DNA of 64,000 nucleotides, taken from NCBI RefSeq assembly GCF_006546625.1, contig NZ_VIAR01000013.1, positions 32,638-96,637 of the forward strand. Reading direction: 5' to 3'. Both the position numbers and the translations under genes were made by a program. Below the pieces are notes generated by a model that was given only the letters and a program-made list of their open reading frames with translations, was not told where the DNA came from and ran no database searches. Shown here one piece after another: positions 29,729-37,961 of this stretch. The DNA is from Haloflavibacter putidus (GTDB lineage Bacteria; Bacteroidota; Bacteroidia; Flavobacteriales; Flavobacteriaceae). Each line of letters begins with the position of its first letter. Within the stretch, counting starts at the first letter, position 1.

Positions 29729-30643
29729 ATGTTAAAACCACACGTTACCAACGAATTTTCAAAACTGAAAGAAGTTGTTTTAGGAATTGCCAAAACTCCC
29801 GGTAAAACCCCGGCCTTAGAAGATACCTACGATCCTAAATCTAAAGAACACATAAAAGCCGGCAGCTATCCGGAAGAGGCAGATATGGTAGAAGAAATGG
29901 CTGCTGTAGAAAAAGTTTTAAAAAAATACGATGTGCAAGTTTACAGACCCAACGTAATTGAGGGTTATAACCAAATTTTTTCGCGCGATATTGGTTTTGT
30001 TATCGAAGACAAATTTATAAAAGCCAATATTTTACCGGACAGAGATCAGGAAATTGAAGCCATACAACACGTTTTAGATCTTATTGATCCTAAAAATGTG
30101 GTAAAATTTGAAGAGGACGCACACGTAGAAGGTGGTGACGTTATGCCGCACGAAGACTATATTTTTGTTGGCACTTACCGTGGAAAAGATTATCCAGATT
30201 TTATTACTGCACGCACCAATACCAAAGCAGTAAAGGCTTTACAGGATTTGTTTCCAGATAAAAAAGTGAAAAGTTTTAACTTACGAAAAAGCAACACAGA
30301 CCCAAAAGACAATGCCTTGCACTTAGATTGTTGCTTCCAGCCAATAGGAAAAGGCAAAGCCATTATTCATAGAAATGGCTTTTTGGAAGAAGAAGAATAC
30401 AATTGGTTGGTAGATTATTTTGGTAAGGAAAATGTATTTGAAATCACCAAAGAAGAAATGTATAATATGAATAGTAATATTTTTAGCATTTCGCCGGAGG
30501 TGGTTATTTCTGAAAAGAATTTTATCAGATTAAATCAATGGCTTCGCGATAATGGTTTTACGGTAGAAGAAGTTCCGTATGCCGAAATTGCTAAACAGGA
30601 AGGTTTGTTGCGTTGTTCTACTTTGCCTCTGATTAGAGAATAA
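29729..30643 (+). CDS. Dimethylarginine dimethylaminohydrolase / amidinotransferase-family hydrolase
   Basis: 304 aa, guanidine-modifying enzyme fold. Visible motifs are the acidic substrate site VEGGDVM (about 132-138), the catalytic His in ALHLDCCF (about 200) and the nucleophilic Cys296 in LRCSTLP near the C-terminus. The family hydrolyses or transfers amidino groups of arginine-like substrates. Specificity (dimethylarginine, arginine, citrulline-related) cannot be read from the sequence. It is followed, after a 125-bp repeat-bearing spacer, by a CtlX-type enzyme of the same superfamily, which suggests a joint role in arginine/citrulline breakdown. Confidence 0.85.
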   Translation: MLKPHVTNEFSKLKEVVLGIAKTPGKTPALEDTYDPKSKEHIKAGSYPEEADMVEEMAAVEKVLKKYDVQVYRPNVIEGYNQIFSRDIGFVIEDKFIKANILPDRDQEIEAIQHVLDLIDPKNVVKFEEDAHVEGGDVMPHEDYIFVGTYRGKDYPDFITARTNTKAVKALQDLFPDKKVKSFNLRKSNTDPKDNALHLDCCFQPIGKGKAIIHRNGFLEEEEYNWLVDYFGKENVFEITKEEMYNMNSNIFSISPEVVISEKNFIRLNQWLRDNGFTVEEVPYAEIAKQEGLLRCSTLPLIRE

Positions 30644-30651
30644 ATGCGTTA

Positions 30652-30751
30652 GGGATTGAACGATTGTTGGAGCTCTTTTTGTTTTGTTATTTTGAGCGCA
30701 GTCGAAAAAAACAAAACAAAAAAGCGACTCGTGAAAGCCCGCCCGAACGCC
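30652..30751 (-). repeat. Dispersed palindromic repeat, copy A (reverse orientation)
   Basis: Read on the minus strand it has the conserved left end GGGCTTTCacGAGTCGC and right end GAGCTCcaaca..CGTTCAATCCC shared with copies at 35167 and 56977. Its core is a perfect 13-bp stem, TTTTTGTTTTGTT (30676-30688) with AACAAAACAAAAA (30710-30722). The loop contains GAGCGCAGTCGAA. Confidence 0.75.
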
Positions 30752-30768
30752 CAAAAAATTAAAAAAGA

Positions 30769-31701
30769 ATGAGACAGATTACAGATACAATTTTAATGAT
30801 TAGGCCGGTAGATTACCGTATGAACGAGGAAACGGCCGTAAATAATTATTTTCAGAAAAGTATAGATGCCGATGCGGCAGACCTTACCCAAAAAGCCCAA
30901 AATGAGTTTGATGCTTTTGTAGAAAAGTTAAAAAAAGTGGGCGTAAAAGTTGTGGTAATAGACGATATTAAAGAAAATAAAACGCCAGATTCTATCTTTC
31001 CGAACAACTGGGTTTCTTTTCACGAAAATGGCAATGTGGCATTGTACCCAATGTTTGCCGAAAACCGCAGAAGAGAACGTAGAGAAGATGTCTTGACAAC
31101 TTTGGAAGACGAAGGTTTTTCTATTAAAAACATAGTAGATTACCGCAAAGCCGAAGAAGAAAATGTGTTTTTGGAAGGAACCGGCAATTTAATTTTAGAC
31201 CGCACCAACCGAAAAGCTTATTGCGCCCTTTCACCAAGAGCTAACGAAGAATTGTTGATTGAGTTTTGCGAAGAATTTGAATATACACCAATAATTTTTC
31301 ACGCATACCAATACGTAAACAACGAGCGGAAACTTATTTACCATACCAATGTGATGATGTGCGTGGCAGAAGAGTTTGCCGTTATTTGCTTAGATACCAT
31401 AGAAGATAAAAAAGAGCACAAAAACGTGCTAAAAAGCCTTAAAGAAGACAGCAAAGAAATTATCTCGATTAGCGTAGAGCAAATGAACGACTTTGCCGGA
31501 AATATGCTGCAAGTACAAGGGGCTTTTGGTAAAAAATATTTGGTAATGAGCAATCGTGCGCACCAAAGTTTAACGCCCGGACAAGTAGCCAAAATAGAAA
31601 AACATTGCGAGATTTTAAGCAGTGATTTGCACACCATAGAAACCCTTGGTGGCGGAAGCGCCCGTTGTATGATGGCAGAGGTTTTCTTACCGAAGGCGTA
31701 G
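30769..31701 (+). CDS. ctlX: Citrulline utilisation hydrolase-like protein (CtlX family)
   Basis: 310 aa. It has the features of CtlX-type guanidine-modifying hydrolases: N-terminal ITDTILMIRPVDYRMNEETA, IFPNNWVSFH (about 83-92), FLEGTGNLILDR with the acidic pair, the catalytic His in YHTNVMM and the nucleophilic Cys300 in GGSARCMMAEVFLP. CtlX was linked to citrulline degradation in Francisella; the exact reaction here is inferred. Paired with the related hydrolase upstream. Confidence 0.85.
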   Translation: MRQITDTILMIRPVDYRMNEETAVNNYFQKSIDADAADLTQKAQNEFDAFVEKLKKVGVKVVVIDDIKENKTPDSIFPNNWVSFHENGNVALYPMFAENRRRERREDVLTTLEDEGFSIKNIVDYRKAEEENVFLEGTGNLILDRTNRKAYCALSPRANEELLIEFCEEFEYTPIIFHAYQYVNNERKLIYHTNVMMCVAEEFAVICLDTIEDKKEHKNVLKSLKEDSKEIISISVEQMNDFAGNMLQVQGAFGKKYLVMSNRAHQSLTPGQVAKIEKHCEILSSDLHTIETLGGGSARCMMAEVFLPKA

Positions 31702-31879
31702 TGTTTTAGTGCTTAGTGCGTAGTGGTGAGTTGGCAGTTAGCAGCTTGCGACGAATAAGGAGTTCGAGTGATCCCGCAAGCGCGGGATTGTATCGAGAAC
31801 GGGAGTACTGGAAATCGAAATTGAAGTTGAACCTGAAGCTGAAATGGAATTTGAAATCCAAACTATAATAACTATTTCC
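31702..31879. repeat. Repeat-rich convergent spacer with variable-core palindrome
   Basis: It contains a low-complexity TTAGTG-type block (31706-31740), the palindrome ATCCCGC-AAGC-GCGGGAT (31771-31788) flanked by GTTCGAGTG on the left and TGTATCGAGAAC on the right, then imperfect TGAAnT hexamers (about 31815-31855). The palindrome lies between the 3' ends of ctlX and the BCCT gene and could end both transcripts. Confidence 0.6.
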
Positions 31880-33367
31880 TTACTCCCGCACGAGTAAATT
31901 CCGTACAAAAGAAATTCCTATCATTACGGTTAAAAATGCAAAAGGTGGCGAAGTGATAATCAATAATTTTTGCATAGCGGTAAGCACATCTACGGCCGGA
32001 TTAAAACTTCCTAAAAGCAGAATAGCTTCTGTAAAGGTAAATAAGACTATTGCCCAAATTAAACGATGCGAATTTTTGGGGTTTTGTTTGCCTTTGTCGG
32101 TAAACATGCTCATTACATAAATGGCAGAATCTACAGAAGTTATCAAAAAACCAACCAAAAGAGCAATGGTAACCAACGAGCTTATACCGGCAAACGGATA
32201 GTTTTCTAAAAACACAAAGATAGAAGTAAACACATTGTTCATCTCGCCTTGGTAATTACCCATTTCTTCCACAATTTGAAAAGCTGAAGTACCAAAAACA
32301 CTAAACCATAAAAAGCTGCCTAAAGACGGCAATAAAATAGCGCCAAAAATCATTTGTCTAATAGTTCTTCCCCGAGAAATACGCGCTATAAATATTCCGG
32401 TAAACGGCGCCCATGCCAACCAAAATGCCCAGTAATAATAAGTCCAATCGGTTAAGAATTTCTCTCCCGGATTGTAATTTCCCAACGCCAAACTTAACGG
32501 AAAGAAATCTAAAATGTATTTATAAGTAGCTGTGCCAAAGTTCTTGAAGGTTAAAAGCAGGTCGTTTTGCAATAGAACAAATAAAAACAGCAAGCTAGTA
32601 ACCGCAATATTAAGGTTAGATATTTTCTGAATGCCTTTATGAATACCACGATAAACCGAGAAAAATCCGAAAAGAAAAACGATAAAAGTAAACAGGTAGG
32701 CAAAATAATAGTTTTTCTCTGGTTTAAATAAATAGGTAATACCGCCATCAATTTGTTGGGCGCCCAAGCCAATTGCAGCTACAATACCAATTACGGTAGT
32801 AAGCACGGTAAGTAAATCTACAACTTTAATAATGTTGCTGTTTTGGTACTGCGGAAATACGTTACTCAATAAAACCGTTTTCTTTTTGATAAAAAGATAA
32901 TACCCAATAATCAACGCAAAAAAGACATAAAACGCCCAAGCCGTAAAACCCCATTGGTAAAACGTATATTCTAAAGCTATAATGCTGTTAGGATCTTTAC
33001 TCACAATAGGCGGATTTTGATACATAAACAACGGCTCTTGCACGGCACGCAATAAAATTCCTGCGCCCATTCCGGCGCTATAAAGCATAGCGAGCCAAGA
33101 AGCAGTTTTATATTCTGGTGTTTTGCCTCCCAAACGTCTTTTGCCAATGGGCAAAAGCGCTATCAGCAGCAAAAAAATAAAAGTGAGTAAACCCAACCAT
33201 AAATAAAAGCTGCCAAAATAATCGCGCACTTCTATGGACCAAGTTACTATAGAAGCATAAAAATTTTCGGGATTTAGAAAAATAAAAAGAGACAGGAGGC
33301 CAACAATTGCCACCGCAAGAAGTAGAAGAAGGTTGTTTTTACAATAATTCCAAACTTTTGGCATCAA
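31880..33367 (-). CDS. BCCT-family (betaine/carnitine/choline) transporter
   Basis: 495 aa with 12 predicted transmembrane helices. The glycine-rich stretch GMGAG is at 99-103. The aromatic cage of TM4 is kept as W139, W144 and Y147, with exactly the spacing of BetP W189, W194 and Y197. TM8 has WAFWLAW, where W316 matches BetP W374; the preceding Trp is Phe315. The signature ARISRGRTIR follows. A quaternary amine such as glycine betaine is therefore the likely substrate, probably with Na+. Short termini argue against osmosensing like that of BetP. The start overlaps the upstream SDR gene by 4 bp (ATGA), so they are co-translated. Confidence 0.92.
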   Translation of the reverse strand: MMPKVWNYCKNNLLLLLAVAIVGLLSLFIFLNPENFYASIVTWSIEVRDYFGSFYLWLGLLTFIFLLLIALLPIGKRRLGGKTPEYKTASWLAMLYSAGMGAGILLRAVQEPLFMYQNPPIVSKDPNSIIALEYTFYQWGFTAWAFYVFFALIIGYYLFIKKKTVLLSNVFPQYQNSNIIKVVDLLTVLTTVIGIVAAIGLGAQQIDGGITYLFKPEKNYYFAYLFTFIVFLFGFFSVYRGIHKGIQKISNLNIAVTSLLFLFVLLQNDLLLTFKNFGTATYKYILDFFPLSLALGNYNPGEKFLTDWTYYYWAFWLAWAPFTGIFIARISRGRTIRQMIFGAILLPSLGSFLWFSVFGTSAFQIVEEMGNYQGEMNNVFTSIFVFLENYPFAGISSLVTIALLVGFLITSVDSAIYVMSMFTDKGKQNPKNSHRLIWAIVLFTFTEAILLLGSFNPAVDVLTAMQKLLIITSPPFAFLTVMIGISFVRNLLVRE

Positions 33368-34791
33368 GAAGCGGTAGCAATTTTGTTCAACATTCCTTTA
33401 AAAATAAAATAGTGAAACGGCAACATACTATACCAATATAAGCGGCCGGAGAGTCCTTTTGGTCTAAAAGTAGCTGTTTGGTGCACTATATTTTCTTTAT
33501 CTATTTTAAACTCGAGCCAAGCTTCGCCGGGAACGCGCATTTCGGCGTAGAGCAATAAACGTTTTTCTTCTTTATCTGCCAAAACCACACGCCAGAAATC
33601 TAAAGAATCTCCGGTGTAAATTTCGTTTACGTGCGTGCGACCGCGGCGCAAACCTACCCCGCCAGAAACTTTATCAAAAAAACCCCTTACGCGCCACAAA
33701 GTATTGGCATAATACCAACCGTTTTGTCCGCCAATACTCCAAATTTTTTCTAAAGCTTTTTCCGGATTTTCTGCTTTTTGTTTTTGCTCATCTTTTAAGC
33801 AACCGTGGGTTGGTATTTGTATATGATGGTTTACATCTGTTTTTACGCGACCGCTAACCAAAGAATCTTTCCAGCTGGAAATTACCAGATTTTGTTCAAT
33901 TTTATCAAAAGCCAAAGCAATGGCTTCTTTATACGGTATTAAATCTATTCCAAATTTTTCTTGCAAGCGCGTGTCTTTAGAAACTACTTCTACCCGCATA
34001 CTATCTACCAAATTTACCGCCAGTTTATACGAAGTAGAAGTTACAAAATACAACCAATAAGAAGACAAGCGCGGCGACATAAAAGGCACATCTATAATAT
34101 AGAGTTTTAAATCGCGCACCTCTATATATTGCTGCATCATTTTTTTGTAGGTAAGCACTTCCGGACCGCCAATATCAAAACTATCGTCATAGCAATCTTC
34201 ATAGCCCAAAACCCCGGTTAAAAATTGCAAAACATTGCGTATAGCGGTGGGTTGCGTTTTGGTATTTACCCATTTTGGGGTAATCATTACCGGTAGTTTT
34301 TCGCATAAATCGCGTATAATTTCAAAAGAAGAACTACCAGAACCTACAATAATTCCTGCTTGCAATTGCGTAAGGTGAAAATTGCCTTCTTGCAAAATTT
34401 GTCCAACTTTTTGTCGGGAGCTCAAATGTTTGGAAGTTTCCTTATCGTTGGTCATTCCCGTCAAAAAAATAGTTTGCTTTATAGCCGTGTTCTCTACGTA
34501 TTTATTAAAGTTGCGTGCTGCTTGAGCTTCTTTTTCGTCAAAATTTTTGGTAGAAGAAGTCATCGAATGGATAAGATAATAAGCAGCATCCAGATCTTTT
34601 GGCAATACATTTGGCTCTACTTCTTCTAGAAAATCTATCTCTACAATTTCTATTTTGCGCCTTATTTTATCGCTTACAGAAAGACGGCTGGCACTTCTAA
34701 CGGCACAAACCACTTGGTGGCCGTCTTCTAATAAAAGTGGTAAAAGTCGCATGCCAATATATCCATTGGCGCCGGTTAATAGAATTTTCAT
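33364..34791 (-). CDS. SDR-family NAD(P)-binding protein with C-terminal DUF2867 domain
   Basis: 475 aa. The N-terminal Rossmann fold (about 1-290) has the nucleotide motif GANGYIG at residues 7-13, and the helical middle resembles atypical/extended SDRs. The C-terminal 150 residues (from about 325; key words GGQNGWYYANTLW, RRGRTHVNEIYTGDSLDFWRV) are the DUF2867 lipid-binding-like domain. Such fusions are widespread but of unknown substrate. It is the first gene of a two-gene operon with the BCCT transporter (4-bp overlap). Confidence 0.88.
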   Translation of the reverse strand: MKILLTGANGYIGMRLLPLLLEDGHQVVCAVRSASRLSVSDKIRRKIEIVEIDFLEEVEPNVLPKDLDAAYYLIHSMTSSTKNFDEKEAQAARNFNKYVENTAIKQTIFLTGMTNDKETSKHLSSRQKVGQILQEGNFHLTQLQAGIIVGSGSSSFEIIRDLCEKLPVMITPKWVNTKTQPTAIRNVLQFLTGVLGYEDCYDDSFDIGGPEVLTYKKMMQQYIEVRDLKLYIIDVPFMSPRLSSYWLYFVTSTSYKLAVNLVDSMRVEVVSKDTRLQEKFGIDLIPYKEAIALAFDKIEQNLVISSWKDSLVSGRVKTDVNHHIQIPTHGCLKDEQKQKAENPEKALEKIWSIGGQNGWYYANTLWRVRGFFDKVSGGVGLRRGRTHVNEIYTGDSLDFWRVVLADKEEKRLLLYAEMRVPGEAWLEFKIDKENIVHQTATFRPKGLSGRLYWYSMLPFHYFIFKGMLNKIATAS

Positions 34792-34863
34792 AAGATAAAT
34801 TTGCTTGAATTTACAGATTTAATAATTATCTTTCAATTTTAATTGTAACAATAGTTAAATTAC

Positions 34864-35067
34864 ATGCAAAACACACTCAAAATTGTACTCTTGTTGGTTG
34901 GGCTTGCTCTTATTGCCTACGGACTTTACACTTTTTTCTTTCCACATATTTCGTTAGAAACCGGCGCAGAAAAGGTAAATCCGCAAGCAGATTCTACCCA
35001 AGCTTTGGCCATGATTGGTTTAGGCGTTCTGAGTTTGTTGTCTGGCATTGCTTTTAGAAAGAGGTAA
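34864..35067 (+). CDS. Small two-helix membrane protein
   Basis: 67 aa. Two hydrophobic helices (about 6-28 and 46-63) flank a polar loop with EKVNPQADSTQ, and the C-terminus is RKR. It resembles DUF3185-type small membrane proteins, but I cannot assign a role. It is divergent from the SDR gene, with a 72-bp gap that must hold both promoters. Confidence 0.75.
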   Translation: MQNTLKIVLLLVGLALIAYGLYTFFFPHISLETGAEKVNPQADSTQALAMIGLGVLSLLSGIAFRKR

Positions 35068-35140
35068 ATATACAAGCCTCTTTTTGCCACTACTTTTATA
35101 GCCAACAAGCATAAGCAAATTGTTTTTATTTTGGGCGCAT

Positions 35141-35230
35141 CCCTTTGCAGAAAAAGCAAAGGGTCAGGCTTTCACTACTCGCTTCCCGCTTGCTATCGCC
35201 GCGGGAGAGCTCAAACATGCCGTTCAATCC
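35141..35230 (+). repeat. Dispersed palindromic repeat, copy B, preceded by a hairpin
   Basis: CCCTTTGC/GCAAAGGG (35141-35163) is a perfect 8-bp stem. The repeat follows, from GGCTTTCACTACTCGC (35167-35182) to GAGCTCAAACATGCCG-TTCAATCC (35207-35230). Its core stem is CCCGC/GCGGG. It lies between convergent genes. Confidence 0.75.
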
Positions 35231-35295
35231 TTTGCGCGGGGAGTCAATTAGCGCTAATAAATTCCGTGTAAACGTATTACCTATAACATTTTATT

Positions 35296-35721
35296 TTACC
35301 GTTCTGGCTGTTCCGAAGACCAATGTTGGGCTTTGCAGTTTTGCAGCTTTTTAAAAAACTTATGTACGCTGTTTCTGTCGGCTTTTACTTTTATAAAATG
35401 GTGGTCGCGGTAAATACCATACTCGCTTGCGCCACCTTTGTAAAGGTTTAGTTTGTAATACGGAATTACCAGCGCGTAGGTTTCTAACAACGACCTAAAA
35501 CTTACAATAATACCATCTGGACGCAATTCTATACCGCAAGTGTTGAGGTAGCTGTCCAAAATAAGTAAATTGTGTATAGATATACTGGAGCTGGTAATAA
35601 AAAGTTTTCCAGAGCCAATACCATTCAACTTTAAGCGTTCTTTAAAGCTAAAGGCTTTACCTACTGCTTCGTTAATTTCATTTTTAAGTTTTGGTTTGTT
35701 GTAAGAGACGTTTACTAACAT
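35296..35721 (-). CDS. Conserved hypothetical protein, possible PH-like fold
   Basis: 141 aa, soluble, with no signal peptide or membrane helix. It is basic at both ends and rich in beta-prone stretches in the middle (GKLFITSSSISIHNLLI, DGIIVSFRSLLETYALVIPYYKLNLY), which suggests a bacterial PH-like domain. I recognise no named family. Convergent with the small membrane protein; a MITE-like element lies just upstream. Confidence 0.7.
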   Translation of the reverse strand: MLVNVSYNKPKLKNEINEAVGKAFSFKERLKLNGIGSGKLFITSSSISIHNLLILDSYLNTCGIELRPDGIIVSFRSLLETYALVIPYYKLNLYKGGASEYGIYRDHHFIKVKADRNSVHKFFKKLQNCKAQHWSSEQPER

Positions 35722-35770
35722 TTTTTGCGCTTGTTTGGTTTACAAGATACACAATTCGGTGTAAACCTAA

Positions 35771-35930
35771 TGCCAATTTAACTTTGTAAAGTCGCACAGA
35801 AAGCGATGTTGCTTTTTTGCTCGATAACGCTGCGATTGGTTTGCATAGCCGTAGCTATGGAAACTTTGAGCAAGGAAATAGAGCAGAAAATGAATGAGCT
35901 TGAATGCGACATTATATGGTTAAATTGGTA
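35771..35930. mobile_element. MITE-like 160-bp element with terminal inverted repeats
   Basis: The 26-bp ends TGCCAATTTAAC...GTCGCA (35771-35796) and TGCGAC...GTTAAATTGG-TA (35905-35930) are inverted copies matching at 20 or more positions, with perfect 10-bp and 6-bp blocks. TAA stands directly outside both ends (35768-35770 and 35931-35933), a possible 3-bp target duplication. Inside, TTGCTC/GAGCAA, GTTT/AAAC and CATAGC-CGTA-GCTATG nest, so the whole element folds into one long hairpin. No transposase is encoded; the open frame inside it is only a shadow. Confidence 0.65.
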
Positions 35931-35977
35931 TAAACCACAAAGTCTGGTTATAGAACTGCCTAACTGCAAATTTTAAG

Positions 35978-35985
35978 TATCTTTG
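35978..35985 (+). promoter_or_regulatory. argS promoter -7 element
   Basis: TATCTTTG matches TAnnTTTG perfectly, 18 nt before the argS ATG. No clear -33 element is seen. The leader would be about a dozen nucleotides. Confidence 0.65.
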
Positions 35986-36003
35986 TGCCCAAATTTTTAA
36001 GCG

Positions 36004-37779
36004 ATGAGTATTCAAGATAAACTTGCCGAAGAAGTAAAAAATGCAGTAAAAAAACTACACGAGGTTACTTTGCCCGACGTAGAATTGCAGGCCACAAGAA
36101 AAGAGTTTGAAGGAGATGTAACCGTGGTGGTTTTTCCTATGTTGCGCCAAGTAAAAACCAATCCGGTAAAATTGGGAGAAAGCATTGGCGATTATTTGCT
36201 GAAAAATGTAAAAGAAGTGGCAAAATACAACGTGGTAAAAGGCTTCTTGAATATTGTTTTAAGCGATGCTTATTTTCTACAAGATTTTAATGCCTTAAAA
36301 GATAAAACCAATTACGGCAGTGTTGCAAGTACCGAAAAATCAGATACCATAATGGTAGAATATTCTTCGCCCAACACCAACAAACCTTTGCATTTAGGAC
36401 ATATTCGTAACAATCTTTTGGGTTACTCTGTTGCCGAAATTTTAAAAGCTGCCGGCAATACCGTCTATAAAACCCAGATTATAAACGACCGTGGTATTCA
36501 TATTTGTAAAAGTATGCTGGCCTGGAAAAAATTTGGCGAGCAGGAAACTCCCGAAACTTCTGGTTTAAAAGGCGATAAATTGGTTGGTAAATATTACGTA
36601 AAATTTGACCAAGAATATAAAACCCAAATAAAAGAATTAGAAAAACAAGGCGTACCCGAAGAAAAGGCAAAAAAAGAAGCGCCGCTTTTGTTGGAAGCTC
36701 AAAAAATGTTGCAAAAATGGGAAGCTGGCGATAAAGAAACCGTTGCCCTTTGGAAAAAAATGAACCAGTGGGTGTACGACGGTTTTAAAAAAACCTATGC
36801 AGAACTGGGAGTAGATTTTGATAAAAATTACTACGAAAGTGATACTTATTTATTGGGGAAAGAAGTAGTAAACGACGGACTAAAAAAAGGCGTTTTTTAT
36901 AAAAAAGAAGATGGCAGCGTTTGGATAGATCTAACCGATGAAGGCTTGGACGAAAAAATTGTTTTACGTGCAGACGGCACCGCCGTTTATATGACGCAAG
37001 ATATTGGTACGGCCATTCAGCGGGTAGAAGATTATGCTATAAATGGTATGGTTTATACGGTAGGAAACGAGCAGGATTATCATTTTAAAGTTTTGTTTTT
37101 AATTCTGAAAAAACTCGGTTTTGCCTGGGCAGAAAATCTGTATCACCTAAGCTACGGAATGGTAGATTTACCAAGCGGAAAAATGAAAAGTCGTGAAGGA
37201 ACCGTAGTAGACGCTGACGATTTAATTGCAGATATGACGCAAACCGCCAAAGAAATTGCCGAAGATTTAGGAAAATTAGAGGCGTATAGCGCAGAAGAAA
37301 AACAAGAGTTATACAAGATAATTGGCTTGGGCGCGCTTAAATATTATATCCTAAAAGTAGATCCGCGAAAGCGCATTTTGTTTAACCCGGAAGAGTCGGT
37401 AGATTTTCAGGGCAACACCGGGCCGTTTATACAATATACCTATGCTAGGATTCAATCTATTTTAAGAAAAGTAGATTTTGAATATAGCAAAACTATAGAG
37501 AACTATGCTTTGCACGAAAAAGAACGAGAGTTGCTCAAGCAAATTCAGTTATATCCTGAAACCGTTCAGCAAGCCGCAGAACAACACAGTCCGGCATTAA
37601 TAGCCAATTATGCCTACGATTTGGTAAAGAGTTTTAATTCGTTTTATCAAAACATAAGTATTTTGGGAGCAGATAAATTGGAAGAAAAAATCTTCAGAGT
37701 GCAACTGGCCAAAAAAGTAGGAGAAACTATAAAATCTGCTTTCGAACTATTGGGAATAGAAGTTCCGGAGCGGATGTAA
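36004..37779 (+). CDS. argS: Arginyl-tRNA synthetase
   Basis: 591 aa. Class-I synthetase that charges tRNA-Arg. The N-terminal Add-1 domain (1-110) is followed by VEYSSPNTNKPLHLGHIRNN with the HLGH version of the HIGH motif (about 125-135), the DIGTAIQRVEDY stretch and the KMKSREG equivalent of KMSKS (about 398-404). The helical anticodon domain (about 460-591) ends ELLGIEVPERM. It stands alone, with a short promoter-proximal leader. Confidence 0.97.
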   Translation: MSIQDKLAEEVKNAVKKLHEVTLPDVELQATRKEFEGDVTVVVFPMLRQVKTNPVKLGESIGDYLLKNVKEVAKYNVVKGFLNIVLSDAYFLQDFNALKDKTNYGSVASTEKSDTIMVEYSSPNTNKPLHLGHIRNNLLGYSVAEILKAAGNTVYKTQIINDRGIHICKSMLAWKKFGEQETPETSGLKGDKLVGKYYVKFDQEYKTQIKELEKQGVPEEKAKKEAPLLLEAQKMLQKWEAGDKETVALWKKMNQWVYDGFKKTYAELGVDFDKNYYESDTYLLGKEVVNDGLKKGVFYKKEDGSVWIDLTDEGLDEKIVLRADGTAVYMTQDIGTAIQRVEDYAINGMVYTVGNEQDYHFKVLFLILKKLGFAWAENLYHLSYGMVDLPSGKMKSREGTVVDADDLIADMTQTAKEIAEDLGKLEAYSAEEKQELYKIIGLGALKYYILKVDPRKRILFNPEESVDFQGNTGPFIQYTYARIQSILRKVDFEYSKTIENYALHEKERELLKQIQLYPETVQQAAEQHSPALIANYAYDLVKSFNSFYQNISILGADKLEEKIFRVQLAKKVGETIKSAFELLGIEVPERM

Positions 37780-37961
37780 GTTTAAGTAGTTTTTTAAAAA
37801 ATAAATTGGTTTCTTGGTTGAAACTAAATAGTGTATTGATTGTAACTCCTCAAAAATTTTAGAATAAAGCTATCGTTTTCGTATAAAATTAGTATTTTTA
37901 GTTGTTTATTAACATTGGTTATGGTTTATGAAGATTAAAATAACTTTTAGACTAACTTTTT

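Noticed and set aside
35778..35969. 63-codon frame on the minus strand
   Set aside because: Lies almost entirely within the MITE-like palindromic element; it is a by-product of the inverted repeats.
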